The translations under genes were made by a program, and so were the position numbers. A stretch of 64,000 bases of DNA from Nomia melanderi (Eukaryota > Arthropoda > Insecta > Hymenoptera > Halictidae): positions 34,319,160 through 34,383,159 of the forward strand of contig NC_134999.1 of the NCBI RefSeq assembly GCF_051020985.1. The letters are read 5' to 3'. Positions 60,735-64,000 of this stretch are shown here, in pieces; position 1 is the stretch's first letter, and the number at the start of each line of letters is the position of its first letter. The notes below the pieces were generated by a model. That model searched no databases. It saw only the letters and a program-made list of their open reading frames with translations, and had not been told where the DNA came from.

Positions 60735-60764
60735 CTCTATGTACGCGTACATGCGTACATAGAG
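60735..60764. repeat. perfect 12-bp-arm hairpin
   Basis: CTCTATGTACGC and GCGTACATAGAG enclose GTACAT. The arms pair without mismatch and the loop is itself partly self-complementary. It is 86 bases after the AGCC array. Possible cruciform or RNA hairpin; function unknown. Confidence 0.75.
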
Positions 60765-61200
60765 CCGCACAGACAGCCTGGTTGCGGATAATTCAGGCAA
60801 TCAGCGTAATGTTGCGGCGGTGAGGACCCTCCAGCCTCCACTACGTATATAATACGCTGGCTGCCTACACCCGGCCGACGGGGGAGGGCTGCTTAGGATG
60901 AAGCTTGGCCCTCTAGCTACATACGTACCTGCGAACCGACTATGTACTAGACCATCCTGGCCATGTACGGCCGCGAGAGCCGGCCACGCAGGTTGGGTTA
61001 GGTAACAGCTCCACGCGCCTGCCCCTCCGCGCCACCTCCATACGGGGTGTCCCAGGGTGTGCCGAAGGGTTGCCGATCCACGCGACGGACGTTTGCTGAT
61101 TGATTGATTGGCTAAAGGGTATTGGCCAGCCGCTACGCAGACGGGATACGCTCGCGTGTTCGCGCGGGTATAGATCATTGTCGGGTGCACCGTTGTTGAT
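60765..61200. other. gene-free sequence
   Basis: GC-rich spacer. GGTTGGGTTAGGTAAC at about 60991 contains one TTAGG, the arthropod telomere unit, but it is not repeated. No frame is recognisable. Confidence 0.45.
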
Positions 61201-61440
61201 GCTACAGGTCGGGAATGATACTTTCAGAGGACGGTCTTTGGCATTGATGTTGAACTTTCGAGTGTGTCGATGGTGTCATAGGTCTGAAGATGATGATTGT
61301 AGAACCAGATCGTGGAGGTTTGAGAGATTGTTCGGTGAATCGGTATGTCGGTGTGACTTTTGAGAGGTGAATGTGCGTATGTTGAGTTTGCGATGTTGGT
61401 CAGGTTGAGATTGAAAGAGAGAGTTTGGAATCGGTGTTGC
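61201..61440. other. strongly G-over-C skewed, GT-rich segment
   Basis: By hand count this 240-base segment has about 84 G and 25 C on the + strand, a skew near 0.54, with T also exceeding A. The flanks are GC-rich and unskewed. No tandem period is obvious, although TGATGATTG, GGTGTG and GAGAG words recur. The minus strand carries an 82-codon frame rich in Thr/Ser/Asn/His (61224-61472) that resembles no family I know. The segment may be a degraded simple repeat or a transcribed strand-asymmetric region. Confidence 0.6.
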
Positions 61441-62780
61441 TGGATCGCGGAGGTTCGGTTTAAACGCGACACCGTGTATAGGCGCGCAACTCGGCCAACC
61501 AGCCGTCAGGCTCCGCACGTGCAACTACCTCTCCCCCTCGCGTGTACCGGGGTTGGTTTCGAATCGGCGAGAGGGTGGACCAAGGGTAGGCCCGAGTGAC
61601 AATGCATCGAGTACTCTCGAAATATTCCAGCACACGATGCACCCTCTCCTCGTTCTCTCTCTCGCTCGGTCTCTCTCTGTCTCTCTCTTCTACTGGCTCC
61701 TAGTATTCCGTCTGCCGTTGCCTCTCTGTCGACCATTACTCGATGATCATTTGCCATTTCGATGCCGGCGAACTTTGCCAGTCAGCAGGTTGAACATTTC
61801 GGTGAACGAAGATTCTAAAATATTTTTCAACCTACCCGAGTACCGTCGGACTCCCTTTCACCCCGGGAAACCTTGATTCTTATTAATATCCGAGCGTTAA
61901 TCGTCCCGAGCGAAAGGGGTTGCACAGTTCAACCGCTTAATTCGTGTCTCTCACCCTCGAGACTCGGCCCGTTATCCTGTCCGAGGATCTCTCCCCTTTT
62001 TTTCACTCTCCTTACTAATTTCCCCGACCGAAATCGAGAAAAACAACTGCTCCTCGTTGATAGCGTCACCGGGAAACGAGGAGAGGCTTGGATGGGAGGG
62101 GGGGATGGAAAAGTTCCGTCGTAAGGGGTGGGAGATGGTCGAGGTCCTTCCAGGGAACTTAAAATCCTCGAGCAGTCGCGCGGGGTCCGTCCTCCCGGGA
62201 TTCCTTCTCTCGGACGAGGCGGCGAGGGGGGCGGGGGCGGGTCGCTTTCAAAAGACTCAAAATTACTTTCTGGATAAGCTGGATTAGGGTTCGCTTCTCG
62301 TGCCGCGTCCCAGATTAGAGACGACGACGCTCTCCCGCGTCCCTACTTACGATTTCGCTCTCTCTTCCCCGGTTGTTTTTTCGGCTCCGTTTCTTTCCCC
62401 GATCGGAATAATGACTTTTTCCTGGACTCGCGGATCCGCTTGAAGGGCGACGCGTCGTGCACCGGGATTTCGAGTCCCTGAAAGGCTGAGGGACACCGGG
62501 GGAGGAGAAAGGTAAGCGGAAGGTCGAGAAGTTTTGTACACCGAGAGACAATTAATACCTTACTCATTTATACAGCTCAATTTATTCAAGTTCACACGAT
62601 TTTCTACATCGATCGAAGGTTAACATTAACTCTCATCGAGACCGTCCTCCACACCGTTGCCTTATCTCTCCCCACTTATCAACACTTTCTCCCTTATCAT
62701 TCCACACTACCCTCCTCGCCAAGGGGTAATTATCGAATCCATTATTTACAGGAATAATAGGTAAGAGATAGTAATTCCCC
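61441..62780. other. gene-free sequence
   Basis: GC-rich unique DNA with a CT repeat (61653-61689). Donor-like GTAAGC occurs after GGAGAAAG at 62511 on +, and a donor-like GTAAGTA occurs on minus at about 62347-62353. Neither has a convincing acceptor partner. Confidence 0.45.
61653..61689. repeat. (CT)n microsatellite
   Basis: CT units with CGCTCGGT and GT interruptions. Confidence 0.85.
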
Positions 62781-62783
62781 GGG

Positions 62784-62791
62784 ATATAAAT
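62784..62791 (+). promoter_or_regulatory. possible TATA box upstream of candidate first exon
   Basis: ATATAAAT lies in a C/G-rich context about 505 bases before the start codon at 63291. No TCAGT initiator stands 30 bases downstream. If used, the 5' UTR would be about 475 bases long. Weak. Confidence 0.15.
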
Positions 62792-63290
62792 CAGCCGGGA
62801 AGAGAGCCGTTTTATTAGACTAATTTCCTTCTCCCCCCGGAATCACCCTCGGAAGGTGGTGTCTCGCGAGGCACGACTCTTTTCGGAAAATCTGGAATCC
62901 GGCTTCGGATTCGCATTGGTAGGCAGAGCGAGGACCGAGAGCTTTAAGAGGGTTGCTTTTGTCGAGGCGTTCGCTACCCTTTAAACCGCCTCCTGTCCAC
63001 CCCCACGTGTCTCCACCCCCTCTTTTTATCCGTCTCGCACCGTTCTCCGGCGACTTTCTTAGCTCGGTCTTGCTCGCTCGTTTGCACCCTCGGAAGTAAC
63101 CCAGTCGGCTGCCGGGGGTGTGGGTCCTCTGCTCCGGTCGACGAAGCCCGAGGGCGAAACCAAGGAGACCAGATTAGAGGGGGCGAATCCCGAGCGAGCG
63201 AGCGAGCGAGCGGCCGTACGACTTTCGTGATTTCCACTCCGGGTGCCTCGTATCTCGCGCCAACACCCCACGCTCTCCGCCGGGGAAACA
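62792..63290. other. GC-rich region upstream of candidate first exon
   Basis: GC-rich, with a (GAGC)n repeat at 63191-63213 and a C/T-rich patch at 62985-63060. If the start codon at 63291 is real, this would be its 5' UTR and promoter. Frames on the minus strand here are Arg-rich and unrecognised. Confidence 0.4.
63191..63213. repeat. (GAGC)n microsatellite
   Basis: Five CGAG units in a GC-rich context. Confidence 0.88.
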
Positions 63291-63363
63291 ATGGAGGTTG
63301 AGGTGGAAAACGATGGAGGAGCGGCCGTGAGAGTCGCCGATCGAATTCGGCGGGTGTACGGCC
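63291..63363 (+). CDS. candidate first coding exon
   Basis: ATG at 63291 is preceded by GGGGAAACA and followed by G, an excellent animal initiation context (A at -3, G at +4). The frame reads MEVEVENDGGAAVRVADRI, then RRVYG, before GTAAGT at 63364, a strong 5' splice site. The exon would be 73 bases, 24 codons plus one base. The frame is also open upstream to at least 63243, so the start choice rests on the initiation context. The acidic then basic N-terminus is more protein-like than the chance frames nearby. The VRVA-RIR string slightly recalls the first strand of kinesin motor domains, but it lacks the usual VRP/IRP motif, so I do not assign a family. The gene would continue beyond the right edge of the window. 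Confidence 0.35.
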
Positions 63364-64000
63364 GTAAGTGGTGGGTGGAAGCTGTGTGTCTTAACGCTTT
63401 GACTCGCGTGTCACCCGATTTTCAGTGATATCATTTTTCTATGGACTCATTTTTCTATGGAACGTATTTTTATACTACTGTTTGACTGTAAAGTAGAAAC
63501 TCTTAGACACTTGCATATGGTCGAAAGAGTTTTCTTAATAATGAAACTAAGATGACAACGTTATTTGTAACGATTGCTCTGTGTTTCTTGTATTTCAAAT
63601 GTCTAACGAAATTTGTTTAATACGTTATCGAGGAAATGAATGTTTAAGTTTATGTAAAGTATGATGTTTCTAATTCCTGTAACGTGGCTGTTAGTGTTAA
63701 TGGCGAAGGTATTGGGAATGAGATACCGGGAAGTTAAGAGAGAAATATTAGAGAAGTGTATAGAGTTCCCATAAGTTTGTCAAACTGATTGTAAGTGCAT
63801 TATAATTTCCAGCGGAATATTCATCGGCGAGAAACGTCGATAGCATCCGCGATAGTTTTACTCCCAAATGTACACCGAGCTTAAGAGGGGGCTTCAATGG
63901 CGGACCCGTTTATCGTCGTTTAACGGGGAAAAACGGGAACGCGTGAAAGAGGCGCGAAAGATGATCGATAGGTATTTAGCGTTATTTTCCTGGCGGGATG
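63364..64000. other. putative first intron, AT-rich
   Basis: After the donor the sequence becomes AT-rich to about 63830. TTAACGCTTTGACTCGCG at 63391 resembles a TTAA element end (compare TTAACCCTTTGCACTCG), but no inverted partner is clear. TTTTTCTATGGA is directly repeated with a 17-base period at 63430-63461. No acceptor plus open frame was convincing before the window ends. Confidence 0.4.

Noticed and set aside
60433..60800. Frames with Trp-Leu-Ala-Gly or Gln-Pro-Ala-Ser repeats
   Set aside because: They are the AGCC microsatellite read in different frames.
60990..61006. TTAGG telomere-like word
   Set aside because: Single occurrence, not a tandem TTAGG array.

Overview
This window looks like animal, probably insect, nuclear DNA. 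There are no bacterial-style gene runs, operons or ribosome binding sites. The open frames are short, overlap on both strands and are rich in Arg, Pro and Ser, as expected by chance in GC-rich DNA. CpG is not visibly depleted. The DNA is a mosaic of GC-rich unique sequence cut by AT-rich islands, and it carries many dinucleotide to tetranucleotide microsatellites. Short TTAA-bounded elements with inverted ends (for example TTAACCCTTTGCACTCG and TTAACACTAGAACTACCG) point to piggyBac-type non-autonomous elements. From memory such ends are common in bees and ants, so a hymenopteran is my best guess; this is an inference, not a search result.

I recognise no complete gene. Most of the 64 kb is best described as intergenic or intronic DNA. 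Two places have convincing exon signals on the + strand. The first is a 46-base segment at 51707-51752 with a branch point, polypyrimidine tract, acceptor and strong donor. The second is a start codon in excellent context at 63291, whose reading frame runs into a strong donor at 63364. Together they suggest that a + strand gene begins in the right part of the window and continues past its right edge. A weaker non-coding exon candidate lies at 48475-48633.

Layout: 1-8364 is GC-rich unique sequence with pyrimidine tracts. 8365-8840 holds two abutting TTAA elements. 10006-10540 is an element expanded into a tandem array with GAAACT hexamers, and 10952-11580 is a second three-copy array. 11581-19359 is GC-rich unique sequence. 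19360-19760 is a cluster of TTAA element ends, including one complete copy related to the 10 kb array. 19990-30014 is mostly unique, with a TAATTA-rich block near 20.2 kb. 30015-30464 is another TTAA-type element. 32735-33320 is a third three-copy array. 33321-43379 is unique with a long pyrimidine tract at 36.5-36.8 kb. 43380-43705 is a worn two-copy duplication. 45259-46264 is a fourth three-copy array. 47131-47661 is another pair of abutting elements. 51.7 kb carries the exon candidate. 52.3-52.8 kb is a long pyrimidine tract. 56993-57300 is a two-copy duplication. 60.6 kb has an AGCC microsatellite and a perfect hairpin. 61201-61440 is a strongly G-over-C segment. 63.3 kb carries the candidate first coding exon.

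The most interesting pattern is that nearly all AT-rich islands are either TTAA elements or local arrays of about three units of 160-340 bp, and that one array is an expanded internal part of one of the TTAA elements. I saw no CRISPR, no rRNA or tRNA gene that stands up, and no recognisable transposase or polyprotein.
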